Shown piece after piece: positions 11,701 to 27,552 of a DNA stretch of 64,000 bases. Position numbers and translations under genes: made by a program. Each line of letters opens with the position of its first letter. The first letter of the stretch is position 1. Below the pieces are notes generated by a model. The model worked only from the letters and a program-made list of their open reading frames with translations, did not search any database and had not been told where the DNA came from. The stretch covers positions 15,636,005 through 15,700,004 of the forward strand of contig CM056380.1 of the NCBI GenBank assembly GCA_029718625.1, read 5' to 3'. The DNA is from Synaphobranchus kaupii. Lineage: Eukaryota; Chordata; Actinopteri; Anguilliformes; Synaphobranchidae.

Positions 11701-12649
11701 AAAAGTTTATTTATTTTTTTAACAATGTATTTTGGAATATATATTTGTCAGCATTAATCTTGGGGGGAGAAACAAGATGTGGGGGAACTGGACTGAGTTA
11801 GGGGGTCGAGGATGTGATATAGAGGCAATGCATCTCAGAGGCGTTGTTTGGATTTGTGAACACTGGGGGCTTATAGAATTTGTATATGAATACCACTGAA
11901 TGCTGAATTGCTTTAACCCCAGTGTATCAACATAACTACAGTAGCCTACCATTTGGATTTGCATGGAGATGAAACTGAATATTTGAATACTTTTGTTTAT
12001 TTCACAATAATTCATAAAATCACACGGACAGAAATGCCTCTTCATTCCAAGTTCCATTTACCTGCGTTATCTGCAAAGAAACGCGAACCACAGCAGTAAG
12101 TGGTAGAAACCACACCGCACAAAATGAATAAACAGATCTGCGTGGAGTCTGTTTAACTCCCTTCATAGCTTAAAAACTGGCTAGTCTTTTCCCAATTTCA
12201 CAACTGTATATCTAAAATCTTCTCAGGATTAATAAGGACTAAAGTTGCAGAAAAAATTAAATAAATAAATAAAAGAGAATTACAGCTGGTTTCTGATTGA
12301 AGTGACAAGCCAAACAGCCTTTCCTCTCAGTAGAAGAGGCCAACCCGCGATTCAAATCTATGGAAGTGATAGCCTGATCGCTTCTCATTACAAAGACAAT
12401 TACACGAATCTGAACCTGCAAATGCCTTCCTGTCAACCATAATGCTTTTTGAACTTAGAAAAAGAAGCTGTATTTTCATTTTTTTTTTTTATTATCCTAA
12501 CAGCCTTTTTTTTTTCTTCACATTTTGTAGATCATTCTGGAACCATATCTAAGGAAGGCTTTGTTTGATTTTCATGATTTACTTGCATCATTATATCTGG
12601 TCCTCTCTAGAGGTTGACCGTCTACAGGTTCGGACGTTTGTAAACGGTG
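11701..12649. other. Intergenic, no gene recognised
   Basis: AT-rich DNA with T runs near 12480-12515. Nothing supportable was seen. Confidence 0.5.
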
Positions 12650-12763
12650 CACAGTAAAATGTCCAGTGTTAATTGAACTCTTACAGTGTAGCCTATATAT
12701 GAGTTCAATCGGCACCATATGTACGCTGTAACTGTTGATTTAACACTGAACATTTTACTGAGT
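12650..12763. mobile_element. Short MITE with terminal inverted repeats
   Basis: Left end CACAGTAAAATGTCCAGTGT; the right end read inverted is CACTCAGTAAAATGTTCAGT, giving arms of about 24 bp around 65 bp of unrelated sequence. A related single end (AACACTGAACATTTTA) occurs at about 62838. No coding capacity. The target duplication is not clear. Confidence 0.65.
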
Positions 12764-13153
12764 GAATTTTGGGACACTGTTCCCATCCCACCAAGGAATT
12801 TCACTCTTTTCCAACTCCTTACGTCTTCCGTTGTTTTTCACTCCTCCTGGGTCCTCCATGACCCTCCCCTGACATCTTAGCGCCTCCAGAGCTCCTCCCT
12901 TCTCCCTCTCCATGCCGTTATTCCCACTGTGCCCCCCCCAAAAAAATGTTTTTATTGCATTAGGGAGCCTTAATGAACATAGGCTCTTGTTTGCACACAA
13001 ATGTATTTTATTACAATATAATAAAAATGGCGTAAATTATATTACATATGCAATACATGCATGAAAATACAAATTTCAAATACATTCATGGAAAATACTG
13101 CCCAGCCCCGTTTGCCATAGTGTGAATAGACACACAAGCAGGTAAAAGCTAGG

Positions 13154-13304
13154 GGGTGTTCCACAAAGCAGGAATACTGAGTTAGCTGGATAACTGCACT
13201 GCACCCAGAACAGCTCTTTTTACTTCAGTCCATGTTCCAGATTTGGGAGGGTTCCGGGTTTTACTCAGTGCAGCTAACTCAGTAATCCTGTTTTGTGGAA
13301 TACC
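13154..13304. mobile_element. Short MITE with terminal inverted repeats
   Basis: The left arm begins GGGTGTTCCACAAAGCAGGA and continues ATACTGAGTTAGCTG. The right end reads GGTATTCCACAAAACAGGAT when inverted. The arms are about 35 bp in a 151 bp element. No clear target duplication; family not named. Confidence 0.7.
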
Positions 13305-14779
13305 TTGGTGATTTACTTTAGACTCGTTTTAATTTGTCCTCCTCAATATGGTGCTTGTGTGTGAAAATGTGTTGTTATTTGTTGTATTATTGTTTTGTAC
13401 AGCGAATGATGGCATGACAGATTAATTCTGCATCTAAACTGGTGTTGATCTGTCCTTGTTGTGTGCAATATTTTGTATGTTGTTTGGATGAGAGCATCTG
13501 CTAAATTAATTAAGTGTTCGGGAGATGGCACGATTTAAAACACCAATATATCCCACAATGCACAGCGCCAAGTTGTGGCTGTCATTCAAACCTCAGTGGA
13601 AAGCATATTTTTATCATGCAAAAATGTGAATTCATACCGAAATTGAAACATTCTTAAGAACTTCGTTCTTTAGTTCATTGCTTCCATTACTGTTGTTTTG
13701 AATAGTGTCGTCTGAAGCAGCCAAACTCTTAAAGATGGAAAGCATGCCTACCCAGAAAGCTTTGGAATATTTATCCGTGAACTTCACTCACATTTCACAG
13801 TGGATCATTTTTCGTGTTTGCCGAGTTGAGAATAAAAGGCTGCAGTTTGCCGTTAATGTGGGGAGCGTTATGCGGTAGTGGCATTTTGAATGCTAATAGA
13901 GGCGGACATGTTGAGTTGTGCAAAACCGAGTAATGAGAAACAGCGAATCAAGCCCGTCTGACGGGTCTCGAGGGGGTTTCAAAATGTTTGGCAATATCAC
14001 TCATGTGTATATGCATGAGCGTTTGGAGTTCCCAGTTAATTTTGACCCAGAATGTCAGAAAAGCATAATGCATAATGCATTTTGAAATTGAATAAGATGG
14101 AGTGGCACGGGCAGGTGGCTAGGTTTGACATGGCCGACCTGGATCAGGACACACAAGCACCTATCGGACCTCCGTCATTGGTCTGCTAGTGCTTTGTAAG
14201 TGGGCACCATGCCGGTCCGGCAAGACTGCTCGCCAACTATTCTGCATTCCTTTAATGGCATATCCTCATCTCCACTGCTGCTCCTGAACTTAGAGTGCAT
14301 ATTAGCAAAAAAAAAAAACCTGGTGGACTTACAGGTGTAACAACGTGAGATGCAAGTGCACCATTTGTATGCTTGTTAGCTGGGGACAGTCTAATGACAC
14401 CATCCAGTGGTGATCCACAAGGAATCTAGTTTTCATAACCACCGCAGATCTAAATTGTGTACTGGTGGTCATTTACTGGACAGGAACTTGACTTTGCAGA
14501 TAGATGATAATCTGATACTTGTTGAATGGTTCCTCAGTTGCATCAAGAACTGGCAAACCCTTTCGGTACTGGGTATGATTGCAGTCACGTCTGGGCAATA
14601 TTTCAGATATGTTTTTGAAATGTTTGGCTACATGTGTGCTTTTCACATGTAATGTGGGTTGCCTGCCAATTTTAGTTTGGCGACTTGGAAAATCTAAAGC
14701 TTGATGTCTTAATAGGACACTGTCGATAGAAACGTAGAATCCTAATTTCTCACAATTCCGCTTATTCCTGTTTCTGCAG
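13305..14779. other. Sequence upstream of apcdd1l exon 2
   Basis: Presumed apcdd1l intron 1 or upstream DNA. A retroposon-tail fragment (ATGAGAGCATCTGCTAAATT) lies at about 13488-13507. No exon with a signal peptide was recognised. Confidence 0.45.
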
Positions 14780-18497
<3,718 letters not shown>

Positions 18498-18865
18498 CAC
18501 ACAGACATCCCGAGCACGGATTGTAGCCTCTGTTTCTCAACCAGCACTGGAACAATCATTCCACCTCCGCCTGTTCCGCCCGTCATTTAGCTAGACAGGG
18601 ACAGCCAAAAATACATTTATATGTATTTTTCATTAAATAATATAAAATACCTCCAGAAGATGTATCTATAAGCTTAATCAAAAAGGTGAAATTAACATAA
18701 ATTTCTGTTGAAAGTGGAACAGAGGTATAAACTATAAAATAAAATACGTAAGCAAACTGTATTAAATATGAAATATGTACATGCAAATAGACCTTTAATA
18801 TACATGCATTTGAAATACTGCTCATCCCTGTCAGGTGAGATTTGATAATGTTTTGATTAGGAGTG

Positions 18866-18871
18866 AATAAA
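18866..18871 (+). terminator. apcdd1l: Candidate apcdd1l polyadenylation signal
   Basis: First clean AATAAA on the plus strand after the apcdd1l stop, about 370 nt downstream. Position is the only evidence. Confidence 0.35.
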
Positions 18872-19058
18872 TCCAGCTACATTATTGGTGCCTAAGCCAA
18901 GAAAGATTTTTCATGTTGTTTCCAGGCAGAATAGGCAGTTTTTTTTTTGGACAGAATGGAACCTGATTTCCATGAATCGATCCATTCTTTTCAAAAAGTT
19001 CTAACTTTGACAGCCGACAGTGCCCCCCCGCAATGTTATTTCAGGCAGAAAGACACTT
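18872..19058. other. Intergenic, no feature seen
   Basis: Short AT-rich stretch with T and C runs. Confidence 0.5.
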
Positions 19059-19070
19059 GCCTTTTTTAAT

Positions 19071-19450
19071 TTTTTTTTTTTTTTTCAGATAAATTCAAAT
19101 AAAAAAAAGTAATTTTCTCCCAATTTGGTAGCCAACTGGTCCCTATGTAATTCAATTCCCCCGGTGTAGCAACCGCTAGAGAATCGCCGCTACAACCCCA
19201 TCAGCCGGCGGTAGGAAGGAGGGCACCACGTCCCCTTCGGGGCGCGACTCCTCAAGCTCCTGACCATGATTCCAACTCGCCCGGGGCACAACGATTCTGT
19301 CCGGGATCCTCCCCCCACCCCAGGAGCAGCCGGCAGTAACTCAAGGCACCGGCCAGGCTCGGATCTGGCAGGACCGGGGATCGAACCCCCGATCCTCGGG
19401 CGCAAAACTGGAAGTCTGCCCTTTTACCGCTACACCACCGGCTGACGCTG
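19071..19450 (-). mobile_element. Full-length tRNA-derived SINE
   Basis: On the minus strand the 5' end is a tRNA-like head with an A box (TGGTGTAGCGGTAAAAGGG) and a B box (GGGTTCGATCCCC). The body holds 'GGTCAGGAGCTTGAGGAGTC', the tail 'TTGGCTACCAAATTGGGAG', and then a poly(A) run. Target duplications flank it: GCCTTTTTTAAT at 19059-19070 and GCCTTTTTAAT at 19451-19461, differing by one T. A truncated relative lies at 4566-4810. It is not a functional tRNA gene because the body is fused directly to the head. Confidence 0.88.
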
Positions 19451-19461
19451 GCCTTTTTAAT

Positions 19462-21090
19462 AAATAATCAGCATATTGACTGGGTGGGGAATGTATAGCA
19501 GACCAGCAGCAGTTATTTCATTAAATACAGTATCTGAAATGAAACAAAAAGTGATATTTGACATGGAAATTGACTTAATGAAACATTTTTTTTTTTTAAT
19601 TAAGAAGTGTTCAAAAGCATAATTTGTACATATAGTATCAATAGTGTTTCCATTATGTCCACTTCTCTTGCTCTCCCTCTCTCTATATGTTACTTTAAAT
19701 ATTTTTTTTCATGCGAGATGCTCATTGGTGTAGGATATAGTCGAACTATGAGGCATTTTCGATTTTCAAACTGACCACAAATGTACCAGGCTTTCAGGCT
19801 ATAAATAGATACACAGTGGTGTAAAACGCAAATTTGGACAAACAGCCTTATTGGACGCATGAGTGATGGACATTCCAGAGGAGCAGGGTATCACACCGAA
19901 CCCAAAATGCAAACCAAAGGACACGGAAACAGGGAGGCCCACCCAGAGGTGACAAAGACCAGGCTGGAAAACTTCCGCAGGGAACAGAAACATTTCGGCA
20001 TCGGACACTCAGCGCCTCCGACCCAGCGCTGCGTACCTGGGGAAGTCCGGTTCCGCCGGAGGAAGGCGTTGTTTGGGGGCCTGCGAGCGCACGTCCCTGT
20101 GGATCAAATGTAAAGGGCTCTGCACAGACACGACTTTACCCAACCATCAGGTTTAGAGGTCTGAGCCAATGAGAATGAACTACTGCAATCCTCTCTTTCT
20201 CATTGGCCAATGAGAAGCAACGATCTGCAACCCTCTGTTTCTTTCAGATTATGCTCATGCCCCGCCCTCTTAATTTGGAGTAGCTATCTCATACATCAAT
20301 CATGCAGTAGATCAGGGGGCCAGATCAGACCTTTGTCCTCCATGAAAACGGTGGGACTCTTGATTTCCTCTTGTAGCCCACCAGTTAGAACTCAACTCTA
20401 TGTGTAGAGAAGTTATACAAAAACAATATTTATTGCCATGAGTAAACAAATTTTCGTATGGAAAAAGGAATTATTTTTAGTCTAATTAATAACCGATTAA
20501 CTTTGTTCCAATCTATATAAATGTATAATACATGTTGAGCAGCATTGTGAGCCTCTTTCTTTATCATAGTCACTGTTGTTGATACTTCTCTGTGGTTAAT
20601 TTAAAATTTTACACATCATAATTTTGTAATATAAGATTTATTGAAGTATTTTCCAATATAGCACAGCTCCACTTTGAAGGGGGAAAAAATTAGCCGTTAA
20701 TCTGGTTTAAACTGGTTCTACAAACAGCAGGGACATCCTGAACACCGTATCGAGAAAAAGAAACGAAGAAAAGTGGAAAAGATACACACATTTATCGTCA
20801 ACATCATTTATTTTATCTGGCTTTAAAGGCGAGCTTGAATTATGCCTTTCTAAATCTAGCAGAGCAATAATGGGACGTTCGCAGTGTTGCTAATACCTCA
20901 TATGGCTCGCACATATGGTCTGACTGGCTGAGGCTAGCATCTGAAGAAGAAAGCATGTAAGGTTAAGGCCTTAGCACGCAGTTTAAATGTCCAACTTAAC
21001 ACTCTCCCTGGGCCTTAACATAAGAGCATAAGCGTGTATGATGACGAGAACAGGCCGGTCTAGGCTCGTAATTTACCTAATGTCTCCAAC
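19462..21090. other. Intergenic, no gene recognised
   Basis: AT-rich unique sequence with a CT-rich patch near 19670. An 84-codon frame at 19859-20113 (plus) has no recognisable domain. Confidence 0.5.
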
Positions 21091-21270
21091 AGGGATCTGC
21101 AATCCCGGTCCTGGAGAGCTGCTGGCCAGGGTCGGCTGGTTTTTGTTATTACTCAGTACGTAATTGTCCAATTAAAGCAGTTGATTGCACAGTAAACTCA
21201 CCTCATCTGGTTAATTGGGTTTGTTGCTAATTTTAAGGCGATGACAAAAAGCAGGAGATCCTGAGATTCT
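21091..21270. mobile_element. Fish interspersed repeat fragment with 'GGTCCTGGAGAGC' end
   Basis: Starts AGGGATCTGCAATCCCGGTC, then CTGGAGAGC, then TACTCAGTACGTAATTG..CAATTAAAGCAGTTGAT. The same words recur, more diverged and partly inverted, at about 36515-36830. It looks like a non-autonomous DNA element; neither a target duplication nor an intact right end was found. Confidence 0.55.
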
Positions 21271-24200
21271 CAGAGTGCAGAAGCCAAGAACCCATGTCTA
21301 AGAGTATGCAGCAGAGTCAACTGTACTATACTAATTATCGAACAAACTCCAATTATATACATACAGTATATGTTAAACAATGAAGAAATGAAGATCCTTC
21401 AGTGAGGGGCCTTTGGTGGCATGACTTTAATGTAAGCAATAGCATGAATTTATAATTAATTTTACGTTAAAATCGAAATACATAGGCCTACATGCATTCA
21501 TCTTAAACTGAAGTCTTTCATTGTTCAGGCTGGCCTTGGCCCTTGGCCTCCCACTCTCCTTAACAAATGGTGGCCGGACTCACTTCAGCGCGCACACCCG
21601 CAAACACTGAACCGCTTGGCCACGCTTATAACTACAGCTTCTTTGCTACAGACTCTAATAACAATAATTGTTATTACGATGATGAAGACTTTGTTTCATT
21701 TGACAATTTACATAATTTTTTTAATAAGGATGTGGGGAGAAAATTTAACCAGAAAGCTTTTAGTGCTTTCAGTTAAAGTAATGAAAAGATGGTAGGCTGG
21801 CTGGGTGATTGCGGGGGGGGGGGGGGGGGGGGGGGGGCAGAATTGTGAGTCACTTCCAAAGGCAACATATTGTTCCCATTAACTCCTGTCAATGGGATGG
21901 TGATGGCGGCTGCAAGTACCATGAGGTAATCCTTTTTGGTTTCAGCAAGTGTACTAAAGCCATGGATTAGGAGAATGACTAAAAAATAAGGGGTTTTTTT
22001 GGGGGGGGGGGGGGGGCTGGAATGACTGGGTTTATCAGAGTTCTAATATGCAGGATCCATCATTAAATGAGCACTAAACCCTTCTGCAGGCCCAACAATA
22101 ACACATGGCTACACCCCTGTTGATGATGGCAAGGGATTGGTGATGGGGAGGAAAGAGGAGAGATGGTTCTTCATAATCTTTACGTGGTTTCTGCGCACGC
22201 AGTAAAATACAACTGGCAGGTGGGAAAATTACGGTCCAACCTGTTTGTAATCAAGTTGGTGGACGAGTACAGGCCTCCATTAAAAAAAAACTAAGTAAAA
22301 TGAGTTTTCAAGGCTCATTTCGAACTAAATGGCGAAAGAGACTATAACTGCTCTTTAGTGAGTTTATAGCAAGGTGACCTACTCTGCTTAAGGCCCACTG
22401 TGGTGAGCGCACGGTTACCATGGTGAACGGAAAAATGTTGAGATCATATGGACGGTGAACAGAATTATTCATAGTGATTTGGCCATAACTCTGGTGCAGT
22501 CAGTTGAAGCAAACATACAGCCGCCAACCAGCGGCATGCCGTCGTCACAGCTATCGGCCGCCATAATGGTAATGTCTGCAGTACTGCGGTCCGCTAGAGG
22601 ACAACTGAGGCAGCTGAGATTATGGTCAGCTGTAAAGAGAAGGGAAATAGCTGGTGGTCTGTTACTGGTAGGACCCATTTGCTGGTGTGCTGACAGCTGT
22701 TGCCAATGAAGGTTTAATAGGTGATTGATGGGTTGAACACATTGGTGAGTAGGTCAGGGCCCATTTAATTTGCAACGTGTAAGTGCCTACACACCACTTG
22801 ATTGACATGCCGTCAGAAACCAGAGAAGAAAGCCAAAGTCAGCCTAGGATAGGAAATTCAAGCGCAGACTGTTGCCTACTTCTGTTTGGTTTTGGGAAAT
22901 GAACCCCCGGAGACGTTCATATTTTTAAAATGACTTACAGAAGAGAATGCTCACTGAAAAACGTGAAAAGAAAACAAAACCTATCGCAAGAAAAAGAAGC
23001 AGAAACTTGGCTTTCTACAAACGGAGCTTCCAAACCTCAAATATTTAGTGGGTCTGTCGTATTGATTCCATGGTAAGGCAGCAATTCAGCTCCGCTACTG
23101 AATGCGGACGCGGCAACGAGGGAAATGGGAATGTTACCCCGTGTGAAGCGTCCCTCTCTCGTTCCAGTACGCGATCAGGTACTGATGTCAGCCTCAATAC
23201 ATTAATTCAGTGCGTTTATTGTATTACGACACCACATTAAAAACCTGACGCCAGCGTTGCATACGTTTTTTTTCCTTCAAAATTTGGAGTAGCCTACATA
23301 TGCGTTCTCTCATTTCAAGCTGTTAAGAAAATCCTATTATTTTTCTGCGAGAATATGAGGTACAGCTGCCCTATAAAAAAGAACCCGAGCGCTACGTTAT
23401 TATTCTGGCTTGGGAAATACATAGCTGTTGAAAAAATGCACGGTTTTTTAAATGCAGCGTTCACCCACAGAGCTCTTGTTTTCCTACACTGTTCTTTGCC
23501 AAAAGTGGAGTCCTCTTTTCAGGATGATGGTATCTGGAAAAATGCACGCGAAAGCGCCGCGGCCATTCTCAACCACAGCAGAGAACACGACAGCAGAACC
23601 AGACATATTTCACACAGCAACACGGTCTACACAAAATAGGCCGCTTAAAATTTTTTTTTTTAAAAAGGGAAGTAAAAGACACCTGCAAGCAGAGGAGGCT
23701 CCTCCAGGGAGACACTGCCTACTCAAAATAAAAAATGTAAAATATATTTGAAAACCCCTTTATGAGAATTAAGCGTAATCAATCAAATTCATAAAACAAA
23801 TACAAATAAAAACACGTGAGAGGAAGGAGGCGATTGTTTTGCATCATATTTTTAGTTTAAATTGCGACAGAAACAGTGACCTCTATCGACCGAAAAGGGA
23901 AATGGAGTAAACGGTCCTCGGAGACAAACTCAAATTTGCCTCACAGGAGCTCGCTGTCTGTTATGAGAATGTATCAAAGACCTGAAGGCTCCTGTCTTTT
24001 TCTTTTTTTTAAAGTTCAGTATTAATTTTAACAGTGAAAGGTCACATGAGGGGAGGCAGCGCTTTAGCCCAATCATAGTTTCCTAAAATATCAGTCATGC
24101 CATGAATTATAGTGGTTTGAACGATATTACTGTCAATTAAATACGAGTCCCTCCCACTCTTTCTAATTTTAAGCGGTTGGGTTACTACCAGTTGTTAGCT

Positions 24201-24899
24201 ACCAATTATTCAGCGAAAGAGTTAAGCAAGTTTTGAATACGAAGGAGCTAACGAGTAGCAGACCTGTAGTGAAATGTTCAAATATTTGATGATTTCATTC
24301 AACATTTTTTTATTTATCGCAACTAGACACGTTCCTGTGAAGTTATTATTTTTATTTATTAAAATTAACGGTAGCAAAAGGTAAATTGGACGAGTGTGCT
24401 AACGTTAGCTAAATTGCTAACGTTTTCTAGCTGGCTATAGCTAGTTCTGGCCCGGCTAACAACTTTATCTAGCTAACGTTAGCTAGATACTTTATGGCCT
24501 GCCTACTGTTCTGTGTCAGACGCTGTGGAACATCGACATGGACAAAACATGAATTTAACATCAAAAATCTGGATTGCAGGCTCCTGTCACTCAGCATAGG
24601 CCTACAGAATCCAACGAACACGTAAGTGCACTGGTAAAGCTTAATCTTTGGGTACGAATTCGTATAACTAACTTAGAGCATGTTATTGACGAGGGGGGAA
24701 GGGGGAAGGCGTTCAGGCGTAAAAAAAACAAAACATAGACCGTAAAAAAATAATGGAACCGTAAGATGAAATAGGGCTGTGCTTAAACTTAATTGACGTT
24801 ACTTGGCCAACACGAGTTAACGTTAACTTCCATAAGTAGCCTAAGGATGAACGAGACAGGTAACGTTAGGCAGTTCGTTTGTTGATGTGATGGCCAGCC
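21271..24899. other. Intergenic, no gene recognised
   Basis: Mostly AT-rich. It contains a run of about 25 G at 21813-21837, another G run at about 22000-22017, and a patch dense in 'GCTAACGTTAGCT' words at 24395-24490. Open frames of 60-99 codons (for example 22455-22709 and 23355-23751) overlap on both strands or lack domain signs. Confidence 0.5.
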
Positions 24900-24904
24900 A
24901 GGGG

Positions 24905-25130
24905 CGTAGGATTATGGGGGGACACGGGGGACGTGTCCCCCCCACCAATGTTTGGAAAGAGTCGAATTGTCCCCCCCAACCATAACTGATCCCTCTCCCA
25001 TGTAGAGCTTACCGTCAATAAAGGCTGCAACAACGGTAAAAAATGACTTAAATTTATGTGGAAAGATATGTAACGCCCGTAAACATATACGATGAATTAT
25101 CGACCCACCCCCTCGCTGCTTCAAACGCTA
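24905..25130. mobile_element. Possible hAT-type element fragment
   Basis: Starts AGGGGCGTAGGATTATGGGG and soon has GTGTCCCCCCCACC, words I associate with fish hAT-type repeats. Only one end is visible and no duplication was found. Confidence 0.3.
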
Positions 25131-25476
25131 GCAATGGTTTATCTAATGGCCACGACAAGTTCGAGTTTATGAAAGCACAAATGGGATATGTAGTCAACAA
25201 TTAAAGAAGATCGCTCAAGCCGATAATACTATGGATTTAAATTCCCATAACCCAGTGTTTTAGCCAATGTTTTGTGTAACGTTATGGATATGTTATAATC
25301 AGGTTGGCTGTAGTCTAATGGAGAAGTCAGACCGCAAAAAAAGACGAGAAACTTCACGGAGTATGAAATCGAGACGCTCGTTACGGGGGTTGTTTGGTGT
25401 ATAGACGGCCGTTGCTACGTTTCATTCGTTTCACCTGAAACGGTCCTCTCAACTGAAAATCAAATCAAAATCCCCA

Positions 25477-26858
25477 CACTAGCCTCTTTCACACATGCAA
25501 TACGGAACATTACCGGAAAAGTTGATCCAGCAATATTCCGGAATGTTCCGTATTGGTAGCGTTCATACAACCAACGCTCTACCCTATGTTGCTAGGATAC
25601 GTTTGTTTACTTAGTCTACTACTTAAAAAATGGCGGGTGATGAAGTGACAAGAGTGCAGTTGTACTACGGTTACTCTTGTTTATTTATACATTTTCGAGG
25701 CAAACGCTGGCAATAATACATCTGTTCCAATCACGAAACACCATTCGTAAACAAAAACTTAACGAAAAAATCAGGATAAGTCGGGAACAACTCCGCTTTA
25801 GCTTGGCTCAAAGCCGGAGACGTCGCCTGTAGTGGTGTGTCGTTCGTGAACGAGTCGGCTCTTTGAGCCGGCTCTTTTAGGTGAACGTTGGGAGCCGACT
25901 CGCATATCTGAAGAGCCGATTTGTTTTGTAAATGAACATAAGACAAGTGCTTGTGGTCTTGGTGGAACTTTTATTCGTTTTTTTCTTCAAGTTCCATCTG
26001 TAATCAAAGAGAATAATTTTTTAGGCCAAAAATAAATAAAACCACGATAAGAAAATAACATTAATAATAATTTAAAAACCAGTTTAATTGTTGGTCAGTT
26101 TAATTGTTCTGATGCTGCAGTTTTGGACATTTATTTTTTTATGCATTTATTTATTTTTCTTTGTTATGACGCAATATTATGTTCTATTTTATGAGTGTAT
26201 TTTGTTTTGAAATGTTCAACTACACACTGTTTATTGTGCAATTTATTTCAAGACATAAAAATGCCCTACTTTCAATGCACATGTGTAATAGCATCTTACT
26301 GTTTTTACATTTATTTAAATAGTTTTTATAACAAACAAAATGCAAAATGATGTTATTTTGGTAACTAGAAGGTAGAGTAAGATTCCTTTGAACAATCTAA
26401 GTGATAGATGTGCACAAACACCAATCATAGGTCAAAATATTGCTAACTTTGGCCGATTTTGAAAAACCGGAAATGCTACTGAATGAAGAGCCGTTTGGGA
26501 GCCGAAAGAGCCGGCTCTTATTGGTGAGCTGAGCCAAATGATCTGACTCACTGAAAAGAGCCGGAATGCCCATCACTAGTCGCCTGTGGCAGCTGGAGGC
26601 TGTACGAGTCTTTCATGGGGCTCGGCGAGACGAATGTGGGTACGGGAGCGACCCCATGGCTTGCGTGATTGATCCGGTAATGTTCTGGCTTTGTTCACGC
26701 GTCACATCGATACAGAACTTTTACGGAAACCTCACTAGGTCTTTTGCCGGCGCGGATATTCCGGAATTTCGACTTCGGCTCTTATTCACACATGACCCCT
26801 ATCTGGCAATGTTCCGGAAAATTTACGGATAAGGCTGCATGTGTGAAAGGGGTTAGTG
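25477..26858. mobile_element. TIR element, host of a nested hAT MITE
   Basis: The left end CACTAGCCTCTTTCACACAT continues GCA. The right end read inverted is CACTAACCCCTTTCACACAT, also continuing GCA: 23 bp arms with two differences. Just inside, both halves are rich in CCGGAA/TTCCGG words. The hAT MITE at 25830-26578 interrupts it, leaving about 630 bp of original element. CACTA-like termini suggest the EnSpm/CACTA superfamily, but I see no 2-3 bp target duplication, so the family is open. No transposase seen. Confidence 0.65.
25830..26578. mobile_element. hAT MITE with perfect 8 bp target duplication
   Basis: A 749 bp element. Termini are TAGTGGTGTGTCGTTCG and, inverted, TAGTGATGGGCATTCCG, followed on both sides by GAGCCGGCTCTT-type subterminal motifs (several copies of GAGCCG or CGGCTC per end). 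GTCGCCTG occurs immediately outside both ends (25822-25829 and 26579-26586), a perfect 8 bp duplication as expected of hAT transposition. The interior is AT-rich and non-coding, so it would need a transposase from elsewhere. Confidence 0.92.
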
Positions 26859-27325
26859 AATAAAAGAACCGCCGACCCAGAAGTCTCCCCATTAAGGTAG
26901 GCTAGGCTACTGTAGGCGCTGTTCCTAACCTAACTACTCCTTATTTTTCTACAGTTTATGCCTTATATATACGTAAAAGAAGTACATGTTTTTTCATAAC
27001 AACAAGCAATGTATTACACTACAGCCGCGAGTGCGATAACGTTAGGTAGCACTGTGGAAATGTCGACGTTGCTGGACAATTGAATAGAGAATCTCTTCAG
27101 GGTTCATCAGAAAACAGTTGTAGCTTCTTAAAGGTAGGTTATTTGGTTCCTTAAAATGTTTATTTTATTGCCCTGCATTGCAACATGAGAGGCTGATGTA
27201 TTCGCAAGCGGCGACACTAAGAATCCTGCATCGGAATTATGAGGCTTCTCTTAAAGTTGTAGCCTAATTTAGAAGTTCAGAGAAATGTGAATACCATAAT
27301 TGGGATGTCGACGACTACCACTAAA
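26859..27325. other. Intergenic, holds one member of a diverged duplicate
   Basis: About 27025-27135 resembles 28548-28655 in the TIR element downstream: shared words GTGCGATAA, CTGTGGAAATGT, CTCTTCA and CAGAAAACAG/CTGAAAACAG followed by TGTAGCT. Nothing coding was recognised. Confidence 0.45.
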
Positions 27326-27327
27326 GG

Positions 27328-27480
27328 CAGTGGTTCTTAAACTCAGTCCTGGGGGCCCCTGCATATGCTGGTTTTCGTGCGAACCACAATTGCAATCTCA
27401 GAATTTGAGATTGCATAATGTTATAATGATTTGCTTGTCTCTCTCTTGGAGTCATCGTGTTTAACAACGAGATAACGCTA
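27328..27480. mobile_element. One end of a fish repeat (CAGTGGTTCTTAAAC end)
   Basis: Starts CAGTGGTTCTTAAACTCAGT, then CCTGGGGGCCCC and GCTGGTTTTCGTGCG, a hAT-like end. The opposite terminus was not found, so this is a fragment. Confidence 0.45.
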
Positions 27481-27552
27481 GTTAAAACCACAATTAAAAC
27501 GTGAGGTTGCTCCTTTTTTTGTTTAGCAAATTGACGAAATGACTGACACCAG

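Noticed and set aside
26566..26832. 88-codon frame
   Set aside because: It starts in the hAT terminus and runs into the outer element; no domain.
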